Shown here piece by piece: positions 18,722 through 28,617 of a stretch of 64,000 nucleotides of DNA. The DNA is from Hyphomicrobiales bacterium (GTDB taxonomy: Bacteria; Pseudomonadota; Alphaproteobacteria; Rhizobiales; Rhizobiaceae). The DNA is taken from contig UBXV01000008.1 of NCBI GenBank assembly GCA_900469625.1, forward strand, positions 97,644 to 161,643. The letters run 5' to 3'. The position numbers and the translations under genes were made by a program. A model generated the notes under the pieces. That model did not search any database. It saw only the letters and a program-made list of their open reading frames with translations, and was not told the origin of the DNA. How positions within the stretch are numbered: position 1 is the first letter of the stretch; the number at the start of each line of letters is the position of its first letter.

Positions 18722-19741
18722 ATGATCAGAACATTTATTGCCTTTTCCCTCGCCCTTGTCCCCGCGCTTGCTTCGGCCACCGAACCTGTGGCCGAAAGTG
18801 CGGCGCCCACCATTCCCGCCAAGGACAAGCAGCTCGTGATCGTCTCCTTCGATGGCGCCCACGACAACGCGCTGTGGGAAAAGAGCCTTGATATGGCCAA
18901 GCGCACCAATGCGCATTTCACCTATTTCCTCTCCTGCACCTTTCTGATGACGCGCGCCGACGGGAAGCAGATCTACAAGCCGCCGGGGATGAAGCCGGGC
19001 CGCTCCAATGTCGGCTTTGCCCAGAGCCGTGAGGAGATCGCCACCCGCGCCGGACATATCTGGCAGGCCCATCTCGACGGCCACGATATCGCCAGCCATG
19101 CCTGCGGCCATTTCGACGGCAAGGGGTGGACCAGGGCCGACTGGCAGAGCGAATTTCAGACCTTCGACGTAGCTTTGCGCGATGCCTGGAAGAAGGCGGA
19201 CAGACCGGATGCCGAACCCGCCGGCTGGGCGGAGTTTGCCCGCACCGGTATCACGGGTTTCCGCGCCCCCTATCTTTCGCTGAGCGACGGCTTGCTGCCG
19301 GCGCTCAAAGCCTCCGGTTTTACCTATGACGCAAGCCTGGTGACCAAGGGCCCGGGATGGCCGACGGAGAAGGACGGCCTGCCACGCTTCGGCCTGCCGC
19401 TGATCCCCGAAGGGCCGTCGAAGCGTCCTGTCATCGGCATGGACTACAATTTGTTCGTCCGCCATTCGATGGGCGTGGAAAACAAGAAAGACAGCGCCCT
19501 CTTCGAAGCGCGCACCTATGAGGCTTACCGGAAAGCCTTCGACAAGGAATATGCCGGAGACCGCATCCCGCTGCAGCTCGGCTTCCATTTCGTCGAAATG
19601 AACGGCGGCGCCTACTGGCGCGCGCTCGACCGGCTGCTGACCGAGGTCTGCACCAGACCGGATGTGGCCTGCGTCAGCTACGATCAGGCCCTGCCGATGA
19701 TCGAGCAGGCAAAAAAGAAGGCGGATCGCTCCGCCTTCTGA
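18722..19741 (+). CDS. Exported polysaccharide deacetylase (NodB-homology family)
   Basis: 339 aa with a cleavable signal peptide (MIRTFIAFSLALVPALASA), so it acts in the periplasm or outside. NodB-type motifs: VSFDGAHDN (metal/base Asp), DIASHACGHFDG (two metal-binding His), GFRAPYLSL (Arg and Tyr loop), YDASLV and a final GFHFVEMNGG with His. The ATG at 18722 begins the signal peptide; an upstream in-frame ATG does not. The substrate is unknown (glycan N- or O-acetyl groups). The last codons also encode the terminator of the convergent bacA gene. Confidence 0.85.
   Translation: MIRTFIAFSLALVPALASATEPVAESAAPTIPAKDKQLVIVSFDGAHDNALWEKSLDMAKRTNAHFTYFLSCTFLMTRADGKQIYKPPGMKPGRSNVGFAQSREEIATRAGHIWQAHLDGHDIASHACGHFDGKGWTRADWQSEFQTFDVALRDAWKKADRPDAEPAGWAEFARTGITGFRAPYLSLSDGLLPALKASGFTYDASLVTKGPGWPTEKDGLPRFGLPLIPEGPSKRPVIGMDYNLFVRHSMGVENKKDSALFEARTYEAYRKAFDKEYAGDRIPLQLGFHFVEMNGGAYWRALDRLLTEVCTRPDVACVSYDQALPMIEQAKKKADRSAF
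19711..19738 (-). terminator. Terminator of bacA inside the deacetylase 3' end
   Basis: Read on the minus strand: GAAGGCGGA, loop GCGA, TCCGCCTTC, then six T. It begins 26 nt after the bacA stop and lies wholly within the last ten codons of the convergent deacetylase gene, where the same bases code Lys-Lys-Ala-Asp-Arg-Ser-Ala-Phe. Confidence 0.88.
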
Positions 19742-19763
19742 TCTCCGTTGCTTTCGATCCGGC

Positions 19764-21023
19764 TCAGGCCAGCTCTTCCTCGCCACCGACGGCGATGAAC
19801 TTCTGCTCGATTGCCGGCAGAGGCTCGTCGTCGATCGCCGCTTCAAAGGCGCGCAGACGCTTGTAGATCGACAGCAGTTCGACAATCGTCGGCCAGGAAG
19901 AAACCAGATACTGGAACGATGACGTCACCTGGCCGAATGCATTCGAGATCTGGTTCAGCGCGCCCAGCGTGATCTTGCCGGCGATGATCGACGGCGCCAG
20001 GATCAGCAGCGAAAAGATGCCATTGATCTGCAGGTAGAAAATCCGCGCGATGTTGAAATACAGATAGTGGAAATAGAGCCTGAAATAGTTCCGGCGAACA
20101 TTTGCAAAGAGATCGGCGACGGTCGGCGGCTGGGCACGATCGGCATGATCCTCACCGTAGACCAGTTCCTTGCGGTAGGCCGCTTCGACACGCTGGTTGC
20201 GGAACTCGAGGCCCGGCAGCTTGATACCGACGACCGCCAGGAACACGGTGCCGAACAGCGACCAGAGAATGGCTGCAGTGACAAGCGGATACGGAATGAC
20301 GCCGACGATCGGTAGCTCGCTGACGTGCGCCTCGAGCTTGATCAACACCGGCGTAAACGCAATCAGCGTCATGACGCTGTCGATCAGGCTGACGCCGAGG
20401 CCCTCCACGGTCGTGGAAAAGCGCATCGTATCTTCCTGCACGCGCTGCGACGAGCCTTCGATATGGCGCAGCTTGCCCCAATTGGCCATGTAGTATTCGT
20501 TCATCGCGGTGCGCCAGCGGAAGATATAGTGGCTGACGAAGAAACGCGTGATGACCGCAACAGCCACGGCAACCATGGCGATCCCGAGAAAGACAGCGAT
20601 TTCGCTGTAGAACTCCGCCGCGGTGACAACCTTCGTCTTCGAGACGATCGCCTGGATCAGGTCCCAGAACGGCCCGTACCAATTGTTGATCGCGACGCTG
20701 ACCTGGACCTGAAAATAGGTGACGAAAAGAATGAGGGCCGAGCCGAGGATCGACCAGTTCTGCCAGCGGTGCGGAGAGTAGACGTACCAGAAAGCGGCAA
20801 ACAGCCCGACGACGGCGGCGAAATAGAGGTAGAACCAGATGAAGGCGGGCGACCAGAAGGCCGAGATGCCGGTGATCGGAGGTGCATCAGCGGCCAGAGG
20901 CGGCATTCCGAAGACGGCGCCCAATTGTTCGCCCCCGGCATACCAGATGGCAACGGCGACGAGCGACCAGACGACAAAGGATGTGAAAAAGAGCTTTGGC
21001 TTCGGAAAGAAGGATACGAACAA
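19764..21023 (-). CDS. bacA: BacA/SbmA peptide transporter
   Basis: Inner-membrane transporter of the SbmA/BacA family, 419 aa, matching the ~420 aa of S. meliloti BacA. It imports peptides such as NCR-type and proline-rich antimicrobial peptides, affects very-long-chain fatty acid modification of lipid A, and is needed for bacteroid survival. Visible features: several TM helices, [35 protein letters not shown] core, and [15 protein letters not shown]. The start is placed at TTG 21023 because the encoded [12 protein letters not shown] aligns with the known N-terminus; an upstream TTG (21056) would add 11 residues. Confidence 0.9.
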   Translation of the reverse strand: MFVSFFPKPKLFFTSFVVWSLVAVAIWYAGGEQLGAVFGMPPLAADAPPITGISAFWSPAFIWFYLYFAAVVGLFAAFWYVYSPHRWQNWSILGSALILFVTYFQVQVSVAINNWYGPFWDLIQAIVSKTKVVTAAEFYSEIAVFLGIAMVAVAVAVITRFFVSHYIFRWRTAMNEYYMANWGKLRHIEGSSQRVQEDTMRFSTTVEGLGVSLIDSVMTLIAFTPVLIKLEAHVSELPIVGVIPYPLVTAAILWSLFGTVFLAVVGIKLPGLEFRNQRVEAAYRKELVYGEDHADRAQPPTVADLFANVRRNYFRLYFHYLYFNIARIFYLQINGIFSLLILAPSIIAGKITLGALNQISNAFGQVTSSFQYLVSSWPTIVELLSIYKRLRAFEAAIDDEPLPAIEQKFIAVGGEEELA

Positions 21024-21187
21024 GTGCGGCACTCTCGTTTCGGGGGAGGAGAACAACTCGCCTCACGAAGCGCCGAAACTAGGGCAAAGCGCCATTTTCA
21101 ACAATCCGGTAATGTGAACCTTACTGTTATTTCATGGTGCCCTTCAGGGGCGCCCCGGACATGTGGCCGCCCTATCGGGAGCGCGCT

Positions 21188-22387
21188 TCAGCCGAGCAAG
21201 GCAGCCGAAATTCGCTTCAACTCCACCAGGATGATGACGCCGCAAACGAAGAGAACGGCGGCCGCAATCAGGGTCGGCGCCGAAAAGCTGCCGGTGCGCT
21301 CGGCAAGCCAGCCGGCGACCACGGGGCCGATGATCTGACCGATGCCGAAGGCCGCCGTCATCAGCGCGAGCGCCTTGCGCGGGCTTTCCGGCGCCAGGTG
21401 CCGGCCGATCTGCAGGCCGTAGGCGGTAATCATCATGAAGGTGGCGCCGAGCATCAGCCCGCCGGCAAGCGGCGCATAGGGCAGAGGCAGGCTGACGGTG
21501 AGCACGAGCCCGACAGCCTCGATCAGAAGGCCGATCGCATAGACGCCGGCAAGGCCGAAACGCGGCACGGCAAAGCGCCAGAGATAGACCGACAGCGCCG
21601 CACTCAAGCCCGTCAAGAGCCAGGCGAGGAACTCGATGCTGTGACCGCCGCTCGCATCGCGCGCCATGGTGACGAGGAAGGTCGCCGTGATGACGTAGCC
21701 AAAGCCGAAGAAGCCATAGGTCAGCGTCACCACCGTCAGCGGTCGCGTCCAGACGAGCGGCTTTTCGCGCGCAGCACCACTGCCGGAGACCGGCCCCGCC
21801 GGCAACAGCAGCGCGACGATTATGGTCCCGATGAGCGCAACGAGCGCACCGGTAAGCCAGTCGGCCTGCGATGCCGATAGCCCGGCGACACCGGCAAGGG
21901 GCGCTGCCCAGACGCAGAGCGACGAGAAGGCAATGCCGAGACCGACCCCGCCGAAATGCACCGCCGGCACGTTGGCAGAGCGCGCCAGCAGTCCATGGCC
22001 GAGTACGATGCCGGAGATGAAGATCATAGAGAAGGCGCTGGCAAGGCCGGCGAGGAAGCGGATGAGGCTCAGCACGACGACCGAAGAGGAAAGCCCCATC
22101 GCCGCAAGCAGCAGCGTGGTTACGGCGAGCGCGGCCAGCCCGATGCGACGCTCGTGCCCATGGGCCCAGCCATAGGCGCCAAGCACGGCGCCGGCGAGAT
22201 AACCGACGAAATTTGCCGAGGCGATGACACCGGCATCCGCCGGCGAAATACCGAGATCGGCCATCATCGCCGGCAGGATCGGCGTGTAGGAAAAACGTCC
22301 GAAGCCCATGGCGACTGCCATGGCGATGGCGCCGGCGGCAGCGGTCGAGGCGAGACCGGGTGAATGGATGCGATCGAGCGTGGTCAT
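21188..22387 (-). CDS. YbfB/YjiJ-family MFS transporter
   Basis: Twelve-TM major facilitator, 399 aa. The N-terminal AMAVAMGFGRFSYTPILPAMMADLGIS motif is diagnostic of the YbfB/YjiJ group. There is a typical cytoplasmic loop of about 25 residues in the middle and an ADWLTGALVALIGT helix. The substrate is unknown. It follows map on the same strand (78 nt gap), without obvious functional link. Confidence 0.85.
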   Translation of the reverse strand: MTTLDRIHSPGLASTAAAGAIAMAVAMGFGRFSYTPILPAMMADLGISPADAGVIASANFVGYLAGAVLGAYGWAHGHERRIGLAALAVTTLLLAAMGLSSSVVVLSLIRFLAGLASAFSMIFISGIVLGHGLLARSANVPAVHFGGVGLGIAFSSLCVWAAPLAGVAGLSASQADWLTGALVALIGTIIVALLLPAGPVSGSGAAREKPLVWTRPLTVVTLTYGFFGFGYVITATFLVTMARDASGGHSIEFLAWLLTGLSAALSVYLWRFAVPRFGLAGVYAIGLLIEAVGLVLTVSLPLPYAPLAGGLMLGATFMMITAYGLQIGRHLAPESPRKALALMTAAFGIGQIIGPVVAGWLAERTGSFSAPTLIAAAVLFVCGVIILVELKRISAALLG

Positions 22388-22465
22388 AGCAGCTTATTGC
22401 ACTGCGAAACCGCCACCACAAATCACTAAAATTGAAGCACCTATTGAGGAAATAGAACCTGCCCG

Positions 22466-23218
22466 TCAGCCAGGCAGCGTCACCACCAGCGGACCACCGC
22501 GTGTGACGACAACCGTGTGTTCATACTGCACGGTCGGTGCCCGCGGCTCGCTGTAGAGCGTCCAGTCGTCCTTGTCGCCGCTCTCGGCCCAGTCGGCCCC
22601 CATCGAGAGGAAAGGCTCGACGGTAAAGACCATGCCGTCGGTCATGCGCCGGCGCTCGCTTGGATCCGGCCAGGTGGCGATTTCCTTCGGCTCCTCGTGC
22701 AGCGAGCGGCCGATGCCGTGGCTGGCAAGGTTTGTGACCAACGAATAGCGGTTCTTGCGTGCGAAATCGCCGATGGCGTTGCCGATCGCGGCGAGCGGCT
22801 GGTCGGGACGCACCTGCTTGAGGCCGACCCACATCGCTCGCTTGCCATCGCGGCAGAGCCGGTCGATCTGAGCCGTCACCGGCGGCACCGGGAAGGATGC
22901 ACCGGTATCGGCGAAGATGCCGTCTTTCTCGGCGGAAACGTCGATGTTGACGAGATCGCCGGCGCGGATGATGCGGCTGCCGGGAATGCCGTGGGCGATT
23001 TCCTCGTTGACGCTGATGCAGGTGGCTCCGGGAAACTGGTAGCAGAGCTCAGGGGCCGAGCGCGCGCCCGCTTCTTCAAGCACCTTGCGGCCGATGGCAT
23101 CCAGCTCCGCGGTGGTGATGCCGGGCTCGAGCGCCGCACCCATCGCCTGCAGCGCATTGGCGCAGATGCGGCCGATTTCCTTCAGCCGCAGCAGATCTTC
23201 TTCGTTGTTGAGGGTCAT
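22466..23218 (-). CDS. map: Methionine aminopeptidase, type I
   Basis: Removes N-terminal Met from nascent proteins, 250 aa. All metal ligands are visible: NEEIAHGIP (substrate His), VNIDVSAEKDGIFADTG (two Asp), ASHGIGRSLHEEP (His), FTVEPF (Glu) and YEHTVVV (Glu). It lacks the zinc-finger extension of eukaryotic enzymes. Rhizobia often have two or three map paralogues. Confidence 0.93.
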   Translation of the reverse strand: MTLNNEEDLLRLKEIGRICANALQAMGAALEPGITTAELDAIGRKVLEEAGARSAPELCYQFPGATCISVNEEIAHGIPGSRIIRAGDLVNIDVSAEKDGIFADTGASFPVPPVTAQIDRLCRDGKRAMWVGLKQVRPDQPLAAIGNAIGDFARKNRYSLVTNLASHGIGRSLHEEPKEIATWPDPSERRRMTDGMVFTVEPFLSMGADWAESGDKDDWTLYSEPRAPTVQYEHTVVVTRGGPLVVTLPG

Positions 23219-23305
23219 CCGTGTCTCGCTTTCGTGCCCACATGTAGCCTGCCGGCGCCGGATTTTCCAGCGCCGACGGCTACGCCATGGCAGGCGGGCG
23301 ATGCG

Positions 23306-24364
23306 TCAGGCGGAAACGGCCTCTCCGGCCTTCTCATCCGCCAGCGCCTTGCGCACCAGCGGCGCCACCTTGGTGCCATAGAGCTCGATGCCGCGCATGA
23401 TCTGCGCATGCGGCATCGGGCCGATCGCCATCTGCAGGAGGAAGCGGTCGTTGCGGAAGAGCTTCCAGTTCTCGACGATCTTCTCGGCCACGGTTTCGGG
23501 GTCGCCGAGGAAGAGATTGCCGGCAGGGCTTCGCGCCTGGTCGAAATGCGCCCGGTTTGTCGGCCCCCAGCCGCGTTCACGGCCGATGCGGTTCATCACT
23601 TCGGCCTGCGGTCCATAAAACTGGTCGGCGGCAAGTTCGGTCGTATCGGCGATGAAGCCATGCACGTTGATGCTCGTCTTCAGCCTTGCCGGATCCTGGC
23701 CGGCGCGACGGGCCGCCTCGCGATAGAGATCGAACAGCGGCGCGAACCGGCGCGGCTCGCCGCCGATGATGGCGAGCGCCACAGGCAGTCCGAGCGCACC
23801 GGCACGGGCAACCGACTGCGGCGTGCCGCCGACGGCGATCCACAGCGGCAGCACCTCCTGCAGCGGGCGCGGATAGACGCCGCGGTCGCTGATAGCAGGG
23901 CGCATCTCGCCTGCCCAGGACACCTTCTCCGTCTCGCGCAGCGCCATCAGCAAATCGAGCTTCTCGGCAAAGAGCTGGTCGTAATCGTCGAGCGACTGGC
24001 CGAAGAGCGGGAAGGATTCGATGAACGACCCGCGGCCGGCCATGATCTCGGCCCGTCCATTGGACAGAAGATCGAGCGTCGAAAACTGTTGGAAAACGCG
24101 GACCGGATCGTCGGAGCTTAAAACCGTGACCGCACTCGTCAGCCGGATGGATTTCGTCCTGGCAGCCGCAGCGGCAAGGATCACGGCCGGGGCGGATGCT
24201 GCATAGTCAGGGCGGTGATGTTCGCCGAGGCCGAAGACATCGAGACCGACCTGGTCGGCCAGTTCGATTTCTTCGAGCAGATTGGCAAGCCGGCGCTGGC
24301 CTTCCCGGCCCTTGTCGACTGCGTTCGGATCGACATCCGCAAAAGTGTAAAGCCCGAGTTCCAT
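23306..24364 (-). CDS. LLM-class flavin-dependent oxidoreductase
   Basis: Luciferase-like TIM-barrel monooxygenase/oxidoreductase, 352 aa. N-terminal [13 protein letters not shown] and the [15 protein letters not shown] motif identify the bacterial-luciferase-like subgroup; [31 protein letters not shown] is the FMN-binding strand region. The ATG at 24364 has AGGA ten bases upstream; the in-frame ATG at 24373 would add three residues. The substrate is unknown. Confidence 0.85.
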   Translation of the reverse strand: MELGLYTFADVDPNAVDKGREGQRRLANLLEEIELADQVGLDVFGLGEHHRPDYAASAPAVILAAAAARTKSIRLTSAVTVLSSDDPVRVFQQFSTLDLLSNGRAEIMAGRGSFIESFPLFGQSLDDYDQLFAEKLDLLMALRETEKVSWAGEMRPAISDRGVYPRPLQEVLPLWIAVGGTPQSVARAGALGLPVALAIIGGEPRRFAPLFDLYREAARRAGQDPARLKTSINVHGFIADTTELAADQFYGPQAEVMNRIGRERGWGPTNRAHFDQARSPAGNLFLGDPETVAEKIVENWKLFRNDRFLLQMAIGPMPHAQIMRGIELYGTKVAPLVRKALADEKAGEAVSA

Positions 24365-24426
24365 GGTGCCCATCCTGTCCTTGTTTACCGACAGATAGTT
24401 GGCGCGGTGACAGGCGGCAAATGCGC

Positions 24427-24453
24427 ATCCGGGAAACACAGTGTTTCCCGGAT
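24427..24453. terminator. 27-bp perfect palindrome after glpK
   Basis: Thirteen-base arms, ATCCGGGAAACAC and its exact complement, meet at a single central A. It lies 20 nt past the glpK stop and 63 bp upstream of the LLM gene start. It can form a terminator hairpin for glpK or serve as an operator for the next gene; there is no T tract. Confidence 0.6.
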
Positions 24454-24473
24454 GGATCCAAATGGTTCCGTCG

Positions 24474-25967
24474 TCAGGCTTGGGTCAGCGTGCGCTTGAC
24501 CGCATTGCGCCAGCCCTTGAGCTTCGTCTTGCGCGTCGCCTCGTCCATGGCGGGCTCGAAGCGGCGATCGCGGGCCCAGGACTTGGCGAAGGCCTCCTGC
24601 TTCGGCCAGACGCCGGCGCGGCTGCCGGCAAGCCAGGCAACGCCGAGCGCCGTCGTCTCGAGAATGGTCGGCCGGTCGACCGGCGCGTCAAGCAGGTCGG
24701 AAAGCCGTTGCATCGTCCAGTCCGAGGCGACCATGCCGCCGTCGACGCGCAGCACCGTTTCCTTGCCGTGACTGCGCCAATCCTTATGCATGGCTTCCAG
24801 CAGATCGCGCGTCTGGTAGCAGACCGCCTCGAGTGCGGCGCGCGCGAACTCGGCGGGCCCGGTATTGCGGGTCATGCCGAAGATCGCGCCGCGGGCGTCC
24901 GGATCCCAGTGTGGCGCGCCGAGACCGGTGAAAGCCGGCACCAGATAGACTTCCTGCGAGGGGTCGGCACTCTCGGCAAGCGTCCCGGTGTCCGGCGCCG
25001 CCTTGATAACCTTCAGGCCGTCGCGCAGCCACTGCACGGCAGCGCCGGCAACGAAGATCGAGCCTTCGAGCGCATAGGTGGTTTCGCCGTCGAGCCGGTA
25101 GGCAATGGTGGTGAGCAGCCGGTTTTTCGACCGCACCATATCCTTGCCGGTGTTGAGCAGCGCGAAGCAGCCGGTGCCATAGGTCGACTTCAGCATGCCC
25201 GGCTTGAAACAGGCCTGACCGATGGTGGCGGCCTGCTGGTCGCCGGCCACCCCGAGAATCGGGATCGCGGCGCCAAACAGCGCCTTGTCCGTAACGCCGA
25301 ACTCGGCGGCGCAATCCTTGACCTCCGGCAACAGGGCGCGCGGCACGCGCAGGATGTCGAGCAGCTCGTCGTCCCAGCCATTGTCGGCAATGTTGTAGAG
25401 CAGCGTGCGCGAGGCGTTGGTCGCGTCGGTAACGAAGGATTTTCCGCCCGTCAGCCGCCAGATCAGGAAGGTATCGATGGTGCCGAAGCAGAGCTCGCCC
25501 CGGACCGCGCGCGCGTGAGCGCCCTTCACGTTCGACAGCAGCCACTGAAGCTTGGTGCCGGAGAAATAGGGATCGAGCAGCAGCCCGGTCTTTTTGGTGA
25601 AGGTCTTTTCCAGACCCTGTTTCTTCAGCTTGTCGCAATACGCTGAAGTGCGGCGATCCTGCCAGACGATGGCATTGTGGATCGGCTTGCCGGTCTCGCG
25701 GTCCCAGACAACGACGGTTTCGCGTTGGTTGGTGATGCCTATGCCGGCGATGTCGGCAGCCGAGATCCCCGCCTTCTTGATTGCCTCGTTGACGGTGAAG
25801 ACGACGCTATCCCAGATTTCCTCCGGATCGTGCTCGACCCAGCCCGACTTCGGAAAGTGCTGGCTGAATTCCTTCTGGGCGGCGCCCGCCACCTGCTGCT
25901 TGCCGTCGAAGACGATCGCCCGGCTCGATGTCGTGCCCTGATCGATCGCGAGAATATATCCGCCCAT
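24474..25967 (-). CDS. glpK: Glycerol kinase
   Basis: FGGY-family kinase making sn-glycerol 3-phosphate, 497 aa, normal length. [17 protein letters not shown] (phosphate-1 motif) starts at residue 4; [17 protein letters not shown] and the FGGY signature region [11 protein letters not shown] and [17 protein letters not shown] are present. ATG 25967 follows a GGGGAGGGG ribosome binding site. No glpD or glpR is adjacent. The upstream region carries DeoR-type AAACGA repeats. Confidence 0.95.
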   Translation of the reverse strand: MGGYILAIDQGTTSSRAIVFDGKQQVAGAAQKEFSQHFPKSGWVEHDPEEIWDSVVFTVNEAIKKAGISAADIAGIGITNQRETVVVWDRETGKPIHNAIVWQDRRTSAYCDKLKKQGLEKTFTKKTGLLLDPYFSGTKLQWLLSNVKGAHARAVRGELCFGTIDTFLIWRLTGGKSFVTDATNASRTLLYNIADNGWDDELLDILRVPRALLPEVKDCAAEFGVTDKALFGAAIPILGVAGDQQAATIGQACFKPGMLKSTYGTGCFALLNTGKDMVRSKNRLLTTIAYRLDGETTYALEGSIFVAGAAVQWLRDGLKVIKAAPDTGTLAESADPSQEVYLVPAFTGLGAPHWDPDARGAIFGMTRNTGPAEFARAALEAVCYQTRDLLEAMHKDWRSHGKETVLRVDGGMVASDWTMQRLSDLLDAPVDRPTILETTALGVAWLAGSRAGVWPKQEAFAKSWARDRRFEPAMDEATRKTKLKGWRNAVKRTLTQA

Positions 25968-26053
25968 ATGCCCCTCCCCGGCGTCACAACACGCGTCTTG
26001 GCGCACTTCCTCGAGCGCGCCACATCCATTTCGAAAAACTACAATACGATGGC

Positions 26054-26081
26054 AAAACGAATGTCAAACGAAAACAAAACG
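26054..26081 (-). promoter_or_regulatory. Candidate GlpR-type (DeoR family) operator upstream of glpK
   Basis: On the plus strand AAAACGA (26054-26060) is followed by AAACGAAAACAAAACG (26066-26081), i.e. TTTCGTTT-like direct repeats when read toward glpK, 87-114 bp from its start. DeoR-family glycerol repressors are known to use such repeats. Assigned by pattern only. Confidence 0.45.
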
Positions 26082-26232
26082 CAAGAATTCGTGACAACCC
26101 CTCCACTCGCAACTCTGCGTCGGCGGCCAGAAAAACACAATTGTCACCTCCGCGGTTTTGCGCGTAGGTTGGCACTGTTGCGTCGCAAAAACCGGGCAAG
26201 ATCAGGCGGCGCTGCAAAGGGAGAGATCTGGA

Positions 26233-27009
26233 ATGACGAGAACTGCTGTGATCACCGGTTCGACGAGCGGCATCGGCCTCGCGATCGCCAAGGCATTTGC
26301 CCGGGGCGGCGCCAACATCGTACTGAACGGCTTCGGCGCACCGGACGAGATCAAGGCTGCGACGCAGGACGTCGCGGCACTGACCGCCGGGACGGTGATC
26401 TATCATCCGGCCGACATGACGAAACCCGACGAGATCGCCGACCTGATGGCCACGGCTGCAAATCGCTTCGGCAGCGTCGACATTCTCGTCAACAATGCCG
26501 GCGTTCAATATGTCGAGAAGGTCGAGGATTTCCCGGTCGAACAATGGGACCGCATCATCGCCATCAATCTCTCCTCGTCGTTCCACACCATTCGCGCCGT
26601 CCTGCCCGGCATGAAGGCCAAGGGCTGGGGCCGCATCGTCAATATCGCCTCGGCCCACGGGCTCGTCGCCTCGCCCTTCAAATCCGCCTATGTCGCCGCC
26701 AAGCACGGCGTCATGGGACTGACGAAGACGGTCGCGCTCGAAGTCGCCGAAGACGGCATCACCGCCAACTCGATCTGCCCCGGCTATGTGCTGACCCCAC
26801 TTGTCGAAAAGCAGATCCCCGACCAGGCCCGCACGCGCGGCATCACCGAAGAGCAGGTCATCAACGACGTGATGCTCAAGGGCCAGCCGACCAAGAAATT
26901 CATCACCGTCGAGCAGGTGGCATCGCTCGCCGTCTATCTCGCAAGCGACGATGCGGCGCAAATCACCGGCACCCATGTGTCCATGGACGGCGGCTGGACG
27001 GCGCAATAG
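26233..27009 (+). CDS. bdhA: D-3-hydroxybutyrate dehydrogenase
   Basis: Short-chain dehydrogenase oxidising 3-hydroxybutyrate to acetoacetate with NAD+, 258 aa. TGSTSGIGLAIA (nucleotide loop), NNAGVQYV, catalytic Ser-Tyr-Lys in IASAHG...SAYVAAKHG, and ICPGYVLTPLVEKQI with QVI.DVML, typical of BdhA. The ATG follows AGGGAGAGATCTGGA. It is divergent from glpK. It is used for degradation of the storage polymer polyhydroxybutyrate. Confidence 0.92.
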   Translation: MTRTAVITGSTSGIGLAIAKAFARGGANIVLNGFGAPDEIKAATQDVAALTAGTVIYHPADMTKPDEIADLMATAANRFGSVDILVNNAGVQYVEKVEDFPVEQWDRIIAINLSSSFHTIRAVLPGMKAKGWGRIVNIASAHGLVASPFKSAYVAAKHGVMGLTKTVALEVAEDGITANSICPGYVLTPLVEKQIPDQARTRGITEEQVINDVMLKGQPTKKFITVEQVASLAVYLASDDAAQITGTHVSMDGGWTAQ

Positions 27010-27126
27010 CGCGCGCCCGTCCATTGAGACGAGGCGGGCAACGCCCTAACTCTATCAATATGCGCAGGGGTCAATCGCCGGAAACGTTCCGGCTTTCGCG
27101 GCCCTGCACCAGCAGGAATGAACGGC

Positions 27127-28617
27127 ATGCCCCAGGCTCGGGAAAACAAGAACAACGACAGCATTCGTTTCATCCTCAATGACAGCGAAGTCACACTGAC
27201 CGACGTCGCGCCATCAGCGACGCTGCTCGATTATCTCCGGCTCGAGCGCCGGCTGACCGGCACGAAGGAAGGCTGCGCCGAGGGCGACTGTGGCGCCTGC
27301 ACCGTGCTCGTCGGCAGACTTTCCGGGCAAATGCTGACCTATGAAAGTATCAACGCCTGCATCCGCTTCGTCGGATCGCTGCATGGAACGCATGTCGTCA
27401 CCGTCGAACATCTCGCAGCCCGCGACGGCACGTTGCATCCGGTACAGCAGGCCATGGTCGACTTCCACGGCTCGCAATGCGGCTTCTGCACGCCCGGTTT
27501 CGTCATGTCGCTCTATGGCCTCTGGCTGTCCAACGACAACCCCAGCCGCGCCGACATCGAGAAGGCCTTGCAAGGCAACCTCTGTCGCTGCACCGGCTAC
27601 GAGCCGATCGTGAAGGCCGCCGAAGCGGCGGCCAGCGCCCGTCCGTCGGCAATTTTCGATCCGATCGTGGCAGCGCGCGATGAAACGATCGCTCGCCTGA
27701 AGGCGATGAAATCCGAAGAGACGATCACCATCCGCGACGGTGAACACTGTCTGATCGTGCCGGCTGATGCCGCGGGCCTGGCGACTGCGCTTGCCCAACA
27801 CCAGGGCGCAACCGTCGTCGCCGGCTCGACGGATGTCGGTCTCTGGGTGACCAAGCAGATGCGACCGATCAATCCGGTCATCTTCATCAACGGCATCGCC
27901 GAGTTGCAGCAGATCGCACGAAGTGAAGCGGGCATCACCATCGGTGCCGGCGTCAGCTATACCGCGGCCTTTGCAGCCTTGAGCAGCGCCTATCCGGCCC
28001 TCGGCCGGCTGATCGATCGCATCGGCGGCGAACAGGTGCGCAACATGGGCACGATCGGCGGCAACATCGCCAACGGCTCGCCGATCGGCGACAGCCCGCC
28101 ACCGCTGATCGTGCTCGGGGCAACTGTGACGTTGCGCTCGACGGAAGGCACCCGCACGCTGCCGCTCGAAGACTTCTTCATCGCCTATGGCAAGCAGGAC
28201 CGAAAGGCGGGAGAATTCGTCGAGAGCATATTCGTGCCGCGCCTTCCGGCAGAAGACCATTTTGCCGCCTACAAGATCTCCAAGCGTCGCGACGAGGACA
28301 TTTCCGCGCTGCTCGGCGCCTTCCGCATTGCGCTCGAGGATGGCAAGGTAAGGTCCGCCCGCATCGCCTTCGGTGGCATGGCCGGCACGCCGAAGCGTGC
28401 CGCATCCGTGGAGGCCGCCCTTATCGGCAAGCCCTGGACCGAGGAAACCGTGCGCGTCGCGCAAGGTGCGTTCGAAACCGACTACCAGCCCTTGAGCGAC
28501 TGGCGCGCCACCAGCACCTATCGCATGCTTGCGGCGAAGAACCTGCTGCTGCGCTTCTTCCTCGAAAGCGAAGGCGAAGCGGCAGAGCTCGTGCGTTACG
28601 CGGCGGGAGAGAGATGA
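27127..28617 (+). CDS. xdhA: Xanthine dehydrogenase small subunit (FeS/FAD)
   Basis: Oxidises hypoxanthine to xanthine to urate with XdhB, 496 aa. The N-terminal plant-type ferredoxin domain has CAEGDCGACTV; the second [2Fe-2S] domain has CGFCTPGF and CRCTGY. The FAD domain follows from about residue 190 (VVAGSTDVGLW, MGTIGGNIANGSPIGDSPP) with a CO-dehydrogenase-flavoprotein C-terminal domain. AGGA lies 9 nt before ATG 27127, and directly abuts the ATG at 27118, so the former is preferred. It overlaps xdhB by 4 nt. Confidence 0.93.
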   Translation: MPQARENKNNDSIRFILNDSEVTLTDVAPSATLLDYLRLERRLTGTKEGCAEGDCGACTVLVGRLSGQMLTYESINACIRFVGSLHGTHVVTVEHLAARDGTLHPVQQAMVDFHGSQCGFCTPGFVMSLYGLWLSNDNPSRADIEKALQGNLCRCTGYEPIVKAAEAAASARPSAIFDPIVAARDETIARLKAMKSEETITIRDGEHCLIVPADAAGLATALAQHQGATVVAGSTDVGLWVTKQMRPINPVIFINGIAELQQIARSEAGITIGAGVSYTAAFAALSSAYPALGRLIDRIGGEQVRNMGTIGGNIANGSPIGDSPPPLIVLGATVTLRSTEGTRTLPLEDFFIAYGKQDRKAGEFVESIFVPRLPAEDHFAAYKISKRRDEDISALLGAFRIALEDGKVRSARIAFGGMAGTPKRAASVEAALIGKPWTEETVRVAQGAFETDYQPLSDWRATSTYRMLAAKNLLLRFFLESEGEAAELVRYAAGER

